From positions 1-30,686 of the IMG/VR virus record IMGVR_UViG_3300014050_001171: a DNA stretch of 30,686 nucleotides, one strand, 5' to 3'. Made by a program: the position numbers and the translations under genes. The stretch is from a virus. The notes under the pieces are model-generated. The model worked only from the letters and a program-made list of their open reading frames with translations, did no database searches and was not told the DNA's origin. Shown piece by piece: positions 11,946 to 17,818 of the stretch; the stretch's first letter is position 1, and every line of letters starts with the position of its first letter.

Positions 11946-12023
11946 AAGGCTGGCTTCCGCCATACTCGACCAGCATTTCAGATAGCCTCTTTTGATATCA
12001 TTGTGGCTATCCCCAAGCCTTGC
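11945..12023 (-). ncRNA. candidate 78 nt structured small RNA
   Basis: Its promoter predicts a start at about 12023. From there the RNA begins CAAGGCT and ends AGCCTTG, a perfect 7 bp closing stem. Inside are GATAGCC/GGCTATC (perfect, 17 nt loop) and GCTGG/CCAGC, which competes with the closing stem and could act as a switch. The only start codon opens a 7-codon frame without use. Family B copy 6 follows directly, exactly as it follows genes elsewhere. Confidence 0.6.
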
Positions 12024-12029
12024 TCCCTA

Positions 12030-12058
12030 AGTCTACCAGTATTATCGGCGTTTGTCAA
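12030..12058 (-). promoter_or_regulatory. promoter of the small RNA
   Basis: TTGACA (12053-12058), 17 bp spacer with CGATAATACT, TAGACT (12030-12035). Confidence 0.83.
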
Positions 12059-12076
12059 ATGGATTCTTTAAAAAAT

Positions 12077-12158
12077 CCTAAGTCGTTACTGGATAAGCAC
12101 TTAGATCAAATTCGCGGCCGCGGCCTCGTCGTAAGTCCTTTAATACCAATCACTTAGG
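12077..12158. repeat. family A element, full copy 7
   Basis: CCTAAGTCGTTACTGG..GCACTTAG, core CGCGGCCGCGGCC, CGTAAGTCCTTTAATACC..CACTTAGG. Its right hairpin overlaps the last codons of the 42-residue gene. Confidence 0.88.
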
Positions 12159-12268
12159 TGCCACCAACCACAAGTACCACACCAGTACCACCACACACCA
12201 TACTTATCTAGCCTATATGCCATATCATTGTTTTCACCACACACACAAATATCACTAAGAGTTTTCAT
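12140..12268 (-). CDS. Trp-rich four-Cys micropeptide, 42 aa
   Basis: MKTLSDICVCGENND, then YGVWWYWCGTCGWWHLSDWY: two CxC/CxxC pairs 20+ residues apart and eight Trp, like a minimal zinc ribbon. Starts in an ATGA overlap with the upstream gene. Its stop lies inside a family A element. Confidence 0.75.
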   Translation of the reverse strand: MKTLSDICVCGENNDMAYRLDKYGVWWYWCGTCGWWHLSDWY

Positions 12269-12519
12269 GTTGGATAATCCTCTGGATAATCTGTTGCTGG
12301 TCGCTCTGGTTTTGGTTGACCCTCGTATGGCATCCACCACGGAGCATCCATACGATCCACAAGACCGGGACTTTCTTCACAAATAAGAATATGCGGACTC
12401 ACAGGATCATCACGATGAATCTCATACCGTCCACGCCACACACCAATATCTGGCCCAAAGTAGTAAACCTTCTGGCCGTTGATAGGGCGACGATAACCAA
12501 AAAAACTAAGCCATTCCAT
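12265..12519 (-). CDS. hypothetical protein, 84 aa
   Basis: Compact, aromatic-rich: FFGYRRPINGQKVYYFGPDIG, then DAPWWMPYEGQPKPERPA, a Pro-rich end I have seen in uncharacterised phage proteins. Ribosome site GGGAGG ~9 nt upstream. Third in a four-to-five gene unit of similar small proteins starting at 13201. Confidence 0.8.
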   Translation of the reverse strand: MEWLSFFGYRRPINGQKVYYFGPDIGVWRGRYEIHRDDPVSPHILICEESPGLVDRMDAPWWMPYEGQPKPERPATDYPEDYPT

Positions 12520-12522
12520 TAT

Positions 12523-12765
12523 TTAGCCCTCCCTACGTTTTCCGGTAGCCCTTGTAATAATCAAGCACTGAGTACCAGTATCATTATCCGTAAACTTCAC
12601 ACACTCATGAGGCCCATAATACCAAACATCATTCTTTGAGAAGTTGAACACAATCTCTTCGGTTTTCAGATCGGTATCATTATACCCACCCTCATACCCA
12701 AGAGTCAATACCCTCATATCAGCCGGATAGTTTTTCAACTGCTCAATCAGTTCATTAACGGTCAT
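12523..12765 (-). CDS. conserved small phage/bacterial protein, 80 aa
   Basis: MTVNELIEQLKNYPADMRVLTLGYEGGYND belongs to a widespread group of short proteins with the opening M.V.ELI..L..YP.D..V...GYEGGY; function unknown. ATG 5 nt after GGGAGG. 3 bp separate it from each neighbour. Confidence 0.85.
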   Translation of the reverse strand: MTVNELIEQLKNYPADMRVLTLGYEGGYNDTDLKTEEIVFNFSKNDVWYYGPHECVKFTDNDTGTQCLIITRATGKRREG

Positions 12766-12767
12766 TT

Positions 12768-12938
12768 TTACCTCCCATCGTCCCTATAAAGCATCCACCA
12801 AGAGGCTGGCATATAACCTTCGTTAGCGAGTCGTGTGCTTTGCTCTCTAGTTTCACCACATGCTCGCCAACACAAATAGCGAACTTCCCAACTATCGTTT
12901 TCAGGAAACTGCGGAAATGTCCAGTATGGATCACTCAT
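12768..12938 (-). CDS. hypothetical protein, 56 aa
   Basis: MSDPYWTFPQFPENDSWEVR start and PASWWMLYRDDGR end; several Trp and two Cys (CWRAC). Unrecognised. Its ATG overlaps the upstream stop by one base (TAATG), indicating coupled translation. Confidence 0.75.
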   Translation of the reverse strand: MSDPYWTFPQFPENDSWEVRYLCWRACGETREQSTRLANEGYMPASWWMLYRDDGR

Positions 12939-13201
12939 TATTCATCCTCCGATGGAAACAGTTCATCCCAATGACTAGGGCTAATGCCAGACAGCAGAAT
13001 CTCACGATCATCCGCACTAAGATGCGGAAAACAGTTTTGGATACTCTCTCCATTTATCCAACGATTAGCATCGCTCAGTTTGGTAGTTATACTGAACGGA
13101 TGATTATCGAATAGACACTCTCCAGAGAAAGTTATATTTTCACCATCAGCACTAACGCTACGAGTAACCCGGTCAGAAAAAGCAAATCGTGTTCCAAGCA
13201 T
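12938..13201 (-). CDS. conserved hypothetical protein, 87 aa
   Basis: The C-terminal half RWINGESIQNCFPHLSADDREILLSGISPSHWDELFP matches an uncharacterised group found on phages and plasmids. The N-terminal half looks beta-rich. ATG 7 nt after AAAGGAG. First gene of its unit, 21 bp from its promoter's -10. Confidence 0.8.
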   Translation of the reverse strand: MLGTRFAFSDRVTRSVSADGENITFSGECLFDNHPFSITTKLSDANRWINGESIQNCFPHLSADDREILLSGISPSHWDELFPSEDE

Positions 13202-13221
13202 ATGTTCTCTCCTTTGGTTGT

Positions 13222-13250
13222 ATTCTACTATCTAGTATCGGCTCTGTCAA
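13222..13250 (-). promoter_or_regulatory. promoter of the 13201-12140 operon
   Basis: TTGACA (13245-13250), 17 bp spacer with CGATACTAGA, TAGAAT (13222-13227). Confidence 0.88.
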
Positions 13251-13275
13251 TAGGGAAACTTGAAGAGATTTTGCT

Positions 13276-13360
13276 TACCATAAAGCGTTTTTGCGTAAGC
13301 ACTTGCGTCAAAGCCGCGGCCTCCACCTCTCCGTAAGTCCTTACGGGACAAGGCTTTATA
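13276..13360. repeat. family A element, full copy 8
   Basis: CATAAAGCGTTTTTGCGTAAGCACTTGCG, core GCCGCGGCC, CCGTAAGTCCTTACGG. It closes the large RNA unit in the place where other copies close genes. Confidence 0.83.
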
Positions 13361-14048
13361 AAAACCAGCGAATCTTTTACGCCCCGATTCTATTACCCAT
13401 ATGGCAACCCTGTTACGGACCATAGGAAACCGCCCACGGAAACCTTCCTAAGATTGGTCATGACTCAATCTATCTGGCTCTTGGGGACGGTTACTGGTTG
13501 TGTTGCTTCGCAACTTATATTGTGTGGTATTCTTGTGTGTACTAAAAAATACCCAAAAAACCTATACTGGGAAACGGCTATCCAGTACTTGCCGACGATT
13601 TTTAACTTTTCATTGACAGAATCAGTAAAACTGTATGTTGGTCGTGGTGAGGACGCGATCCCCCATAGATTGGTACTTCTATCCAACGTATAACCCCGTT
13701 GGCAACTCCCCCAGTCTTTCAGAGAAAGTTTATCGAAATAGGTTATCCCAATCTAGTCCTAGGCATGGACCCACGAAAGTTTGTATTGTCAAGGGCGAAG
13801 GATGGAATCGAACCACCTCTAAGCATTTGGTTGCCTACTCCACCAGTTTGGTGTCTCGGACTTCTCGTGCTACCATTACACTACATTCGCCATATTTTAG
13901 GGACGGATGGATTCGTTGATGCTTTGGCGTCACAGGCAACTGCCTCAGCCCGCGCTCTCAACTTGACCATCTACTTCACTGCCGTTTTACCGGGAAGTTG
14001 CTCACGCAACCTAGCAGTCCCTATTGTATTGTCAATGATCGGCTGAAC
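13361..14048 (-). ncRNA. candidate ~690 nt structured RNA with an embedded tRNA (GOLLD/ROOL-like architecture)
   Basis: This stretch has a good promoter (14055-14082) and a family A element at its far end but no credible protein frame on the minus strand; the one 73-codon frame needs a TTG start and has no ribosome site. It is full of helices: GGGAC/GTCCC (14017-14021 with 13900-13904), GTTGC-GTGA-GCAAC (13997-14010, GNRA loop), GTTGA/TCAAC (13915-13962), TAGATTGG/CCAATCTA (13666-13755) closed by GGAC/GTCC, CCAACG/CGTTGG (13683-13702), CTTTC/GAAAG (13716-13728), TACTGG/CCAGTA (13565-13587) and GTTGC-GAA-GCAAC (13502-13514). A tRNA-like gene sits in the middle. Large size, phage setting and an internal tRNA recall GOLLD and ROOL RNAs; I cannot confirm membership. 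Confidence 0.65.
13793..13891 (-). tRNA. tRNA-like gene inside the large RNA, expanded anticodon region
   Basis: Acceptor GGCGAA/TTCGCC, D arm GTGT-AATGGTA-GCAC and T arm GGTGG-TTCGATT-CCATC are clear. Between D and T arms lie 49 nt instead of ~25; they pair as CACC-AAACT-GGTG and give no normal 7 nt anticodon loop. An intron, a large variable arm, or loss of decoding are possible. Confidence 0.6.
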
Positions 14049-14054
14049 TCTTGT

Positions 14055-14082
14055 ATTCTACAGTCTATTATCGACCTGTCAA
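14055..14082 (-). promoter_or_regulatory. promoter of the large RNA
   Basis: TTGACA (14077-14082), 16 bp spacer with CGATAATAGA, TAGAAT (14055-14060). Confidence 0.88.
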
Positions 14083-14110
14083 TAGGGTTTTCTTGAAAAA
14101 ATATTTTTTA

Positions 14111-14192
14111 ACGTAAGATATTGAGAAGCAAGCACTTACGACGATCCCGGCCCGGCGAGTTTGCCCTAAGTCCTCTTGTGCTAAGAACTTAG
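14111..14192. repeat. family A element, full copy 9
   Basis: CGTAAGATATTG..GCACTTACG, core CCCGGCCCGGCG, CCTAAGTCCTCTTGTGC..AACTTAG. 11 bp from the next stop codon. Confidence 0.85.
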
Positions 14193-14203
14193 AGCGAACC
14201 CTT

Positions 14204-14386
14204 TTAGTAGTCGGCCTCAATAGGCTCATCACACCTATAGTTAGAATCTATCAAAACTTCTGGACGAAACTTGCTCAGTTTCTCGTCTCTGCAATCCACA
14301 CAAACCCGTGCCAGCGGAATACCCCTAGCATCGCTCTCCCACCAACTATTCTTTTGAGATCCACACGGACAATACTTTGTTATCAT
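14204..14386 (-). CDS. conserved phage zinc-finger protein, 60 aa
   Basis: CPCG (residues 6-9) and CVDC (~29-32) with a WWESDARGIPLARV segment between, then EKLSKFRPEVLIDSNYRCDEPIE. The segment order W...ARGIPL..VC..C...KLS.FRPE and the final DEPIE is a repeated pattern in small phage proteins of unknown function. Four Cys imply one zinc. ATG overlaps the YubB-type gene's stop (ATGA). Confidence 0.85.
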   Translation of the reverse strand: MITKYCPCGSQKNSWWESDARGIPLARVCVDCRDEKLSKFRPEVLIDSNYRCDEPIEADY

Positions 14387-14865
14387 GCTTGTACCTCGTC
14401 ATCAGAAAAAAAGTTTTCCATGTCGAACTCATTCCATAAAGCAACAGGAATCATATCCTTACTCTTATACTCAATATAGTTGTCAACTCCATTATCATAG
14501 AGTCCACAAAAAGACATACCCGGCTCGAAATAGGATGCTTTTACATTGTATCCCAAATCTACCAGTTCGTTATACAGTCCAATAGGAGGACTCCAAGCAG
14601 AGTCAAAAGAACAACTAGCCTGATTACCAACAACAGTAGCCTTCAAGCCGTGCCATTCTTCTCGTTCCGTACCCTCGTCAGCCCCAATATCCCACTTTAC
14701 TCCCCAGTTATTCACACAAAAATCCCACCAACCATCGCCAATATCTGCGGGCATAGGAATAAACTCGTTACACACAGTTCCCTTGTTGTATGTTTTCACA
14801 AATCGGTCGAGCATAGAGGGATCGGAGTGTTCAACGGTCAACTTGTTCAAGCACCAGTTAGGCAT
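14383..14865 (-). CDS. DUF1281/YubB ferredoxin-like domain protein
   Basis: 160 residues. MPNWCLNKLTVEHSD, FIPMP, NNWGVKWDIGAD, FDSAWSPPIGLYNELVDLGYNV and YFEPGMSFCGLYDNG follow the full YubB pattern (MPNWC.N.L.V, NWGTKW, F.TAWSPP, EPG..F.G), a domain frequent on phages and conjugative plasmids with no established reaction. ATG 5 nt after GAGG. Upstream of the zinc-finger gene and 7 bp downstream of the 65-residue gene, so three genes share one promoter at 15090-15117. Confidence 0.9.
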   Translation of the reverse strand: MPNWCLNKLTVEHSDPSMLDRFVKTYNKGTVCNEFIPMPADIGDGWWDFCVNNWGVKWDIGADEGTEREEWHGLKATVVGNQASCSFDSAWSPPIGLYNELVDLGYNVKASYFEPGMSFCGLYDNGVDNYIEYKSKDMIPVALWNEFDMENFFSDDEVQA

Positions 14866-14872
14866 ATTATCC

Positions 14873-15070
14873 TCAGTTAGTAGTAGTGGTCAAAGCAGAA
14901 TACTTACCATCACGCCTAGCAGCCTCAAGAGCATCACAGAAAAAATCACTAAAATCTTCCATAACGCTCAAAGCATCTTCTCTAGTACCATCCAGAATAG
15001 CATCAGTAAATACTATCACAAAATCAGCAACCCGCTCACGAACCATCACAATCTCTTTTTTGCTCAACAT
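14873..15070 (-). CDS. hypothetical helical protein, 65 aa
   Basis: MLSKKEIVMVRERVADFVIVF.. followed by DALSVMEDFSDFFCDALEAARRD: at least two amphipathic helices, no recognised family. I use the ATG 4 nt after GGGGAG instead of an earlier in-frame codon that lies in the promoter. Confidence 0.75.
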   Translation of the reverse strand: MLSKKEIVMVRERVADFVIVFTDAILDGTREDALSVMEDFSDFFCDALEAARRDGKYSALTTTTN

Positions 15071-15089
15071 CTCTCTCCCCTTTTCAATC

Positions 15090-15117
15090 TTTATACCAAA
15101 ACCCAATCCGTTGTCAA
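15090..15117 (-). promoter_or_regulatory. promoter of the YubB operon
   Basis: TTGACA (15112-15117), 16 bp, TATAAA (15090-15095); no CGATAATAGA. The -35 starts right after tRNA-Glu. Confidence 0.8.
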
Positions 15118-15190
15118 TAGCCCCACGGAGGATCGAACTCCGATCTCCGGGATGAAAGCCCGGTATACTAAACCATTATACTATGGGGCC
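15118..15190 (-). tRNA. tRNA-Glu (TTC)
   Basis: Acceptor GGCCCCA/TGGGGCT, D stem GTAT/GTAT, anticodon arm CCGGG-CTTTCAT-CCCGG, T arm CGGAG-TTCGATC-CTCCG. Its U8-A9-G10 is the stop codon of the gene before it. Confidence 0.95.
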
Positions 15191-15339
15191 GAGACTCGCT
15201 CAATCCAAATATAGTCACCATATTTAGCCTGTGCTTTTTTCATAGCATCAAACTCGCTCAAAGCGACAATGTAGCCAGCAAACTTATTGTTTGCAAATAC
15301 ACGCCAAGTATAACCAGCATAGCAGTTAGCAGTAGTCAT
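15181..15339 (-). CDS. hypothetical protein, 52 aa, leaderless and ending inside tRNA-Glu
   Basis: MTTANCYAGYTWRVFANNKFAG.., a small beta-rich protein without a known family. The -10 box TAGAAT is followed by six bases and this ATG, so the mRNA should be leaderless. The last codons (S-A-P-stop) are the first ten bases of tRNA-Glu, so cutting out the tRNA by RNase P would remove the stop codon from the mRNA. Confidence 0.75.
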   Translation of the reverse strand: MTTANCYAGYTWRVFANNKFAGYIVALSEFDAMKKAQAKYGDYIWIERVSAP

Positions 15340-15345
15340 AGCGTT

Positions 15346-15373
15346 ATTCTAATCTATTATCGGCACTTGTCAA
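15346..15373 (-). promoter_or_regulatory. promoter of the 52 aa gene and tRNA-Glu
   Basis: TTGACA (15368-15373), 16 bp spacer with CGATAATAGA, TAGAAT (15346-15351). Confidence 0.88.
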
Positions 15374-15390
15374 GAGAAGTCTTTAGTTTT

Positions 15391-15472
15391 TCTAAGTTGT
15401 TGCAGTATAAGGACTTACAACAAATCCGGCCCCGCAGCCATGCCCTAAGTCCTTGTTTAACAAAGACTTAGA
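15391..15472. repeat. family A element, full copy 10
   Basis: CTAAGTTGTTGC..GGACTTACAA, core TCCGGCCCCGC, and a nearly perfect right hairpin CTAAGTCCTTG/CAAAGACTTAG. Confidence 0.88.
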
Positions 15473-15487
15473 GCAACTGGCCGAGAA

Positions 15488-15898
15488 TCAGAACAGAAGA
15501 CTAGCAAGGCCGGTTTTGAACGCGACCCCACCAAGGAGGGGACGACGCACATTGCGTGTACGCTCCGCGTAGAAGTTGCGAATCTTACCGTCCGGAGTTT
15601 GAGCAGTCACAAGATGACGGCTACGCTCAAAGTTCGGATCATTTCTACGATACCTACTTTTACTATTCAGTCGAGCAAGATAATCGTCAGAAAATCGGTG
15701 AACACCAATAACCCTAGCCATAAAACGTTCAGGATCACCAGTAACAGGCTGCACATATTCAAAGTTATAAACACCACCAACCCTAGCATTTGTCAGACTA
15801 TCACGAAGACCACTATACAGATGGAAAACGCTAAAAGCCACAATGCCAGAAACCGCACCAACAACCGCACACAAACCAATCAGAACTTCGTTAGTCAT
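15488..15898 (-). CDS. membrane-anchored phage protein, 136 aa
   Basis: Starts MTNEVLIGLCAVVGAVSGIV, an N-terminal membrane helix (residues ~4-27), then GGVYNFEYVQPVTGDPERFMARVIGV, RLNSKSRYRRNDPNF, RHLVTAQTPDG and FYAERTRNVRRPLLGGVAFK. The soluble part looks like a conserved single domain of unknown role facing the cytoplasm. I use the ATG 6-7 nt after AAAGGG; the longer frame begins in the leader. Confidence 0.82.
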   Translation of the reverse strand: MTNEVLIGLCAVVGAVSGIVAFSVFHLYSGLRDSLTNARVGGVYNFEYVQPVTGDPERFMARVIGVHRFSDDYLARLNSKSRYRRNDPNFERSRHLVTAQTPDGKIRNFYAERTRNVRRPLLGGVAFKTGLASLLF

Positions 15899-15940
15899 CA
15901 GACACCCTTTCGTTGTGAAAATCAAACACCTAGTACGCAC

Positions 15941-15968
15941 ATTCTACAGTATTATCGTCGTGTGTCAA
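15941..15968 (-). promoter_or_regulatory. promoter of the 136 aa membrane protein
   Basis: TTGACA (15963-15968), 16 bp spacer with CGATAATACT, TAGAAT (15941-15946). Confidence 0.88.
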
Positions 15969-15990
15969 GCCCAAACTTTAGAGATTTTGG

Positions 15991-16296
15991 TCACTCGCCA
16001 TCATCATAATAGCCGTAACCATCATCACTATGAAAATCCTCACAACAGTCTACATCTTCGCCAAAATAACCGTAATCCTCATCGGTTCCCCATCCAGCGG
16101 AAGACAATGCACTCTCAGTATCGCCATCCATACTATCATCATACGAATCATCCCAACTGTTCTCCAACTCCTCGCCATCAATCTCGCCGTAAAAATCATT
16201 GTAATCGTCATAGTTCGACGCATCAACATCATCAGCGTAGTTCATATCATCCTCATAAGAGTTATCGGGATCGAACAGGGGGTCAGGATGGCTCAT
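15991..16296 (-). CDS. highly acidic protein, 101 aa
   Basis: Opens MSHPDPLFDPDNSYEDDM and continues as an Asp/Glu/Tyr/Ser-rich chain (about 40% acidic) with one Cys pair near residue 86. It shares the MS.PDPL.D opening with the 58-residue protein at 20684-20860. Such charge could mimic DNA or bind basic proteins (inference only). ATG 9 nt after GGAG; the longer frame starts before the transcript would. Confidence 0.8.
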   Translation of the reverse strand: MSHPDPLFDPDNSYEDDMNYADDVDASNYDDYNDFYGEIDGEELENSWDDSYDDSMDGDTESALSSAGWGTDEDYGYFGEDVDCCEDFHSDDGYGYYDDGE

Positions 16297-16322
16297 CTTA
16301 GGTTTCTCCGTTGTGTGATCCG

Positions 16323-16350
16323 ATTCTATATCTATTATCGACGTTGTCAA
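16323..16350 (-). promoter_or_regulatory. promoter of the acidic 101 aa gene
   Basis: TTGACA (16345-16350), 16 bp spacer with CGATAATAGA, TAGAAT (16323-16328). Confidence 0.88.
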
Positions 16351-16379
16351 GTGTAGAACTTTAAAAATATCTTTTTTGT

Positions 16380-16460
16380 TCTAAATCCTTATATAGCAAG
16401 TACTTACGATTCGCCCGGCGGCGCCACTCTAACGTAAGTCCTTATTTTCCAAAGAGTTAG
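16380..16460. repeat. family A element, full copy 11
   Basis: CTAAATCCTTAT..AGTACTTACG, core CGCCCGGCGGCGCC, CGTAAGTCCTTATTTTCC..GTTAG. 1 bp from the next stop. Confidence 0.87.
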
Positions 16461-16461
16461 A

Positions 16462-16719
16462 TTATTTGAGAATATATTCTATTTCTTGTCCATTCGCAAT
16501 CATAGCAGCATATATCTCAATACGCTTATCTTTCTCCCGTTTCTCAATCTGATGGTCGGTTTCTGTTACATCACGAGAATCGCACTTTCGCTCAAGATCA
16601 GCCAGGGTAACACCATCGGTACGATGGTCACGAAAATCCTCCGGCAACCACGAGTTAGGCACCACCACAATATCCCGCACAACTCGCTCAAACTCAGCAA
16701 TCAGTTCATAACCGTTCAT
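16462..16719 (-). CDS. hypothetical protein, 85 aa
   Basis: MNGYELIAEFERVVRDIVVV start, a middle with DGVTLADLERKCDSRDVTE and a helical charged tail. Unrecognised. ATG 6 nt after AAGGAG; the longer frame runs into the -10 region. Confidence 0.78.
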   Translation of the reverse strand: MNGYELIAEFERVVRDIVVVPNSWLPEDFRDHRTDGVTLADLERKCDSRDVTETDHQIEKREKDKRIEIYAAMIANGQEIEYILK

Positions 16720-16742
16720 TTTCTTCTCCTTGGTTGTGAGGC

Positions 16743-16771
16743 AGTCTATCAAAATCTTTTTGGCTTGTCAA
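16743..16771 (-). promoter_or_regulatory. promoter of the 85 aa gene
   Basis: TTGACA (16766-16771), 17 bp, TAGACT (16743-16748); lacks CGATAATAGA. Confidence 0.78.
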
Positions 16772-16786
16772 CAGCAAAATCCCACT

Positions 16787-16836
16787 TTTTCGCTGACTAC
16801 AGCCACACTGACCAAATCCGTAGGATTGGCTGAGAC
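16787..16836. repeat. family B element, copy 7
   Basis: TTTCGCTGACTACAGCCAC, CCAAATCC-GTA-GGATTGG, GAGAC; touches the stop codon of the gene to its right. Confidence 0.85.
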
Positions 16837-17006
16837 TAATCGAAATCTCTCATAGCCTGTCGCTTCTGGTCACTGCGAGTGCGAAGTCGCTTGGGTCGGT
16901 TGTCGTGCTGACCAGATCCAGACATATGGCTAGAATGACCCTTACCCATCTCCCACACTGGACGAATGTTCAGCCGAATCGCGTCGTATTTCTTTCGCTT
17001 GCTCAT
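16836..17006 (-). CDS. basic 56 aa protein with DNRPKRLRTR motif, leaderless
   Basis: MSKRKKYDAIRLNIRPVWEMGKGHSSHM.. then HDNRPKRLRTRSDQKRQAM. Shares GH...DNRPKRLRTR with the overprinted gene at 8066-8254, defining a small phage family of unknown, probably nucleic-acid-related role. -10 box TAGGAT, six bases, ATG: another leaderless arrangement with no ribosome site. Confidence 0.8.
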   Translation of the reverse strand: MSKRKKYDAIRLNIRPVWEMGKGHSSHMSGSGQHDNRPKRLRTRSDQKRQAMRDFD

Positions 17007-17012
17007 ACTCGT

Positions 17013-17040
17013 ATCCTACCATATATTATCGGCTAGTCAA
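17013..17040 (-). promoter_or_regulatory. promoter of the basic 56 aa gene
   Basis: TTGACT (17035-17040), 16 bp spacer with CGATAATATA, TAGGAT (17013-17018). Confidence 0.82.
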
Positions 17041-17058
17041 TAGAGAATCTTTATTTTT

Positions 17059-17140
17059 CTAAGTCTTTGATACACAAGTACTTACGAAAAAATCGCCGCG
17101 CCCGGCTCGACGTAAGTCCTTGCCGGGGTTAGAGTTACGA
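17059..17140. repeat. family A element, full copy 12
   Basis: CTAAGTCTTTG..CAAGTACTTACG, core CGCCGCGCCCGGC, CGTAAGTCCTTGCC..GAGTTACG. The right end contains the stop of the 25-residue membrane peptide. Confidence 0.88.
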
Positions 17141-17212
17141 GTTAACCACCCATGCGGCAGCACACCCAACAACAAAACTTATTACAAATACGCAAATATC
17201 CAAAACTTTCAT
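17135..17212 (-). CDS. membrane micropeptide, 25 aa
   Basis: MKVLDICVFVISFVVGCAAA and five more residues: essentially one membrane helix. The ATG is 6 nt after AAGGGG and overlaps the preceding stop (ATGA). One of three consecutive membrane peptides. Confidence 0.65.
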   Translation of the reverse strand: MKVLDICVFVISFVVGCAAAWVVNS

Positions 17213-17313
17213 TCTTTTCCCCTTATAGGATAAACCAAATCACGAACACTATAACTAGCAAACACACCGATAATAAATCCCACACCGATTTGTACCCAGT
17301 TAATATCGGCCAT
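17209..17313 (-). CDS. membrane micropeptide, 34 aa
   Basis: MADINWVQIGVGFIIGVFAS then a basic tail (SVRDLVYPIRGKE), so the C-terminus probably faces the cytoplasm. AAAGGGG lies 9 nt before the ATG. 14 bp after the neighbouring membrane peptide. Confidence 0.65.
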   Translation of the reverse strand: MADINWVQIGVGFIIGVFASYSVRDLVYPIRGKE

Positions 17314-17327
17314 CCCTAGCCCCTTTC

Positions 17328-17411
17328 TTAAATGTTTTTCCCGTACTCAATAATAGCACACATTACTCCTGCAAAAATAATCAGGAATAGCATACTAATA
17401 AAATAACCCAT
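17328..17411 (-). CDS. membrane micropeptide, 27 aa
   Basis: MGYFISMLFLIIFAGVMCAI followed by IEYGKNI; a single hydrophobic helix. Its ATG shares one base with the stop codon of the 102-residue gene upstream (TGATG), so it is translated by coupling. Confidence 0.6.
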   Translation of the reverse strand: MGYFISMLFLIIFAGVMCAIIEYGKNI

Positions 17412-17719
17412 CACGATACCACCATCCCATCAATAAAAGGGTATTCCTTACCATTAATCTTAACATACCAAGTAAAATCCCTCTGGTAAACCCGTACCGG
17501 GCTATACTGGTTAATCCTATCCTTAGTGGTAACAGTTTGCCAACCCCCACTATTAAGGGTATAGGTGCCATCATCCCGAATCTTTACAACGTATGTACTG
17601 TGCAACTTAATAGCCACAGTATTATCGCTCAGGATTTCCGCATAGGTATTATTACCAATCTTTCGGCTATCCTTATTCCGCTTGCCACGAACCATCTTAA
17701 TCGCTTCGGCGTGTGTCAT
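17411..17719 (-). CDS. conserved phage protein, 102 aa
   Basis: The pattern KIGNNTYAEI, VAIKLHSTYVVKIRDDGTYTLNSGGWQTVTTKDRIN and VRVYQRDFTWYV is typical of a widespread uncharacterised phage/bacterial family (NNTYL...ALRLH.T.I....DG...L..GGW.T.TTK.R.N). Beta-rich; function unknown. First gene of a unit with three membrane micropeptides behind it. Confidence 0.85.
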   Translation of the reverse strand: MTHAEAIKMVRGKRNKDSRKIGNNTYAEILSDNTVAIKLHSTYVVKIRDDGTYTLNSGGWQTVTTKDRINQYSPVRVYQRDFTWYVKINGKEYPFIDGMVVS

Positions 17720-17748
17720 TTTCTTTTCTCCTTACTTCTATTATCGGT

Positions 17749-17777
17749 ATTTTACAGGCTAAACTTGAGAAAGTCAA
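17749..17777 (-). promoter_or_regulatory. promoter of the 17719-17135 operon
   Basis: TTGACT (17772-17777), 17 bp, TAAAAT (17749-17754). Here CGATAATAGA lies downstream of the -10 (17738-17747) instead of in the spacer. Confidence 0.78.
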
Positions 17778-17818
17778 GAAAATAATCCTGTGCCAAATGC
17801 GAATATTTTTTAGAATGT

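Noticed and set aside
13793-13891. RNase P RNA, because of AGAAGTCCGAGAC resembling its conserved GAGGAAAGTCCGGGC
   Set aside because: The matching second strand of P4 and other conserved regions are absent, while D, T and acceptor arms of a tRNA are clear.
13454-14046. Several 73-115 codon frames on both strands in the large RNA region
   Set aside because: No ribosome sites, TTG-only starts or wrong direction, and they run through the tRNA-like gene and paired helices.
15599-16356. Long plus-strand frames rich in His, Ile or Arg
   Set aside because: They are antisense readings of the membrane protein and of the Asp-rich acidic gene; repeated GAT/GAC codons read backwards give these compositions.
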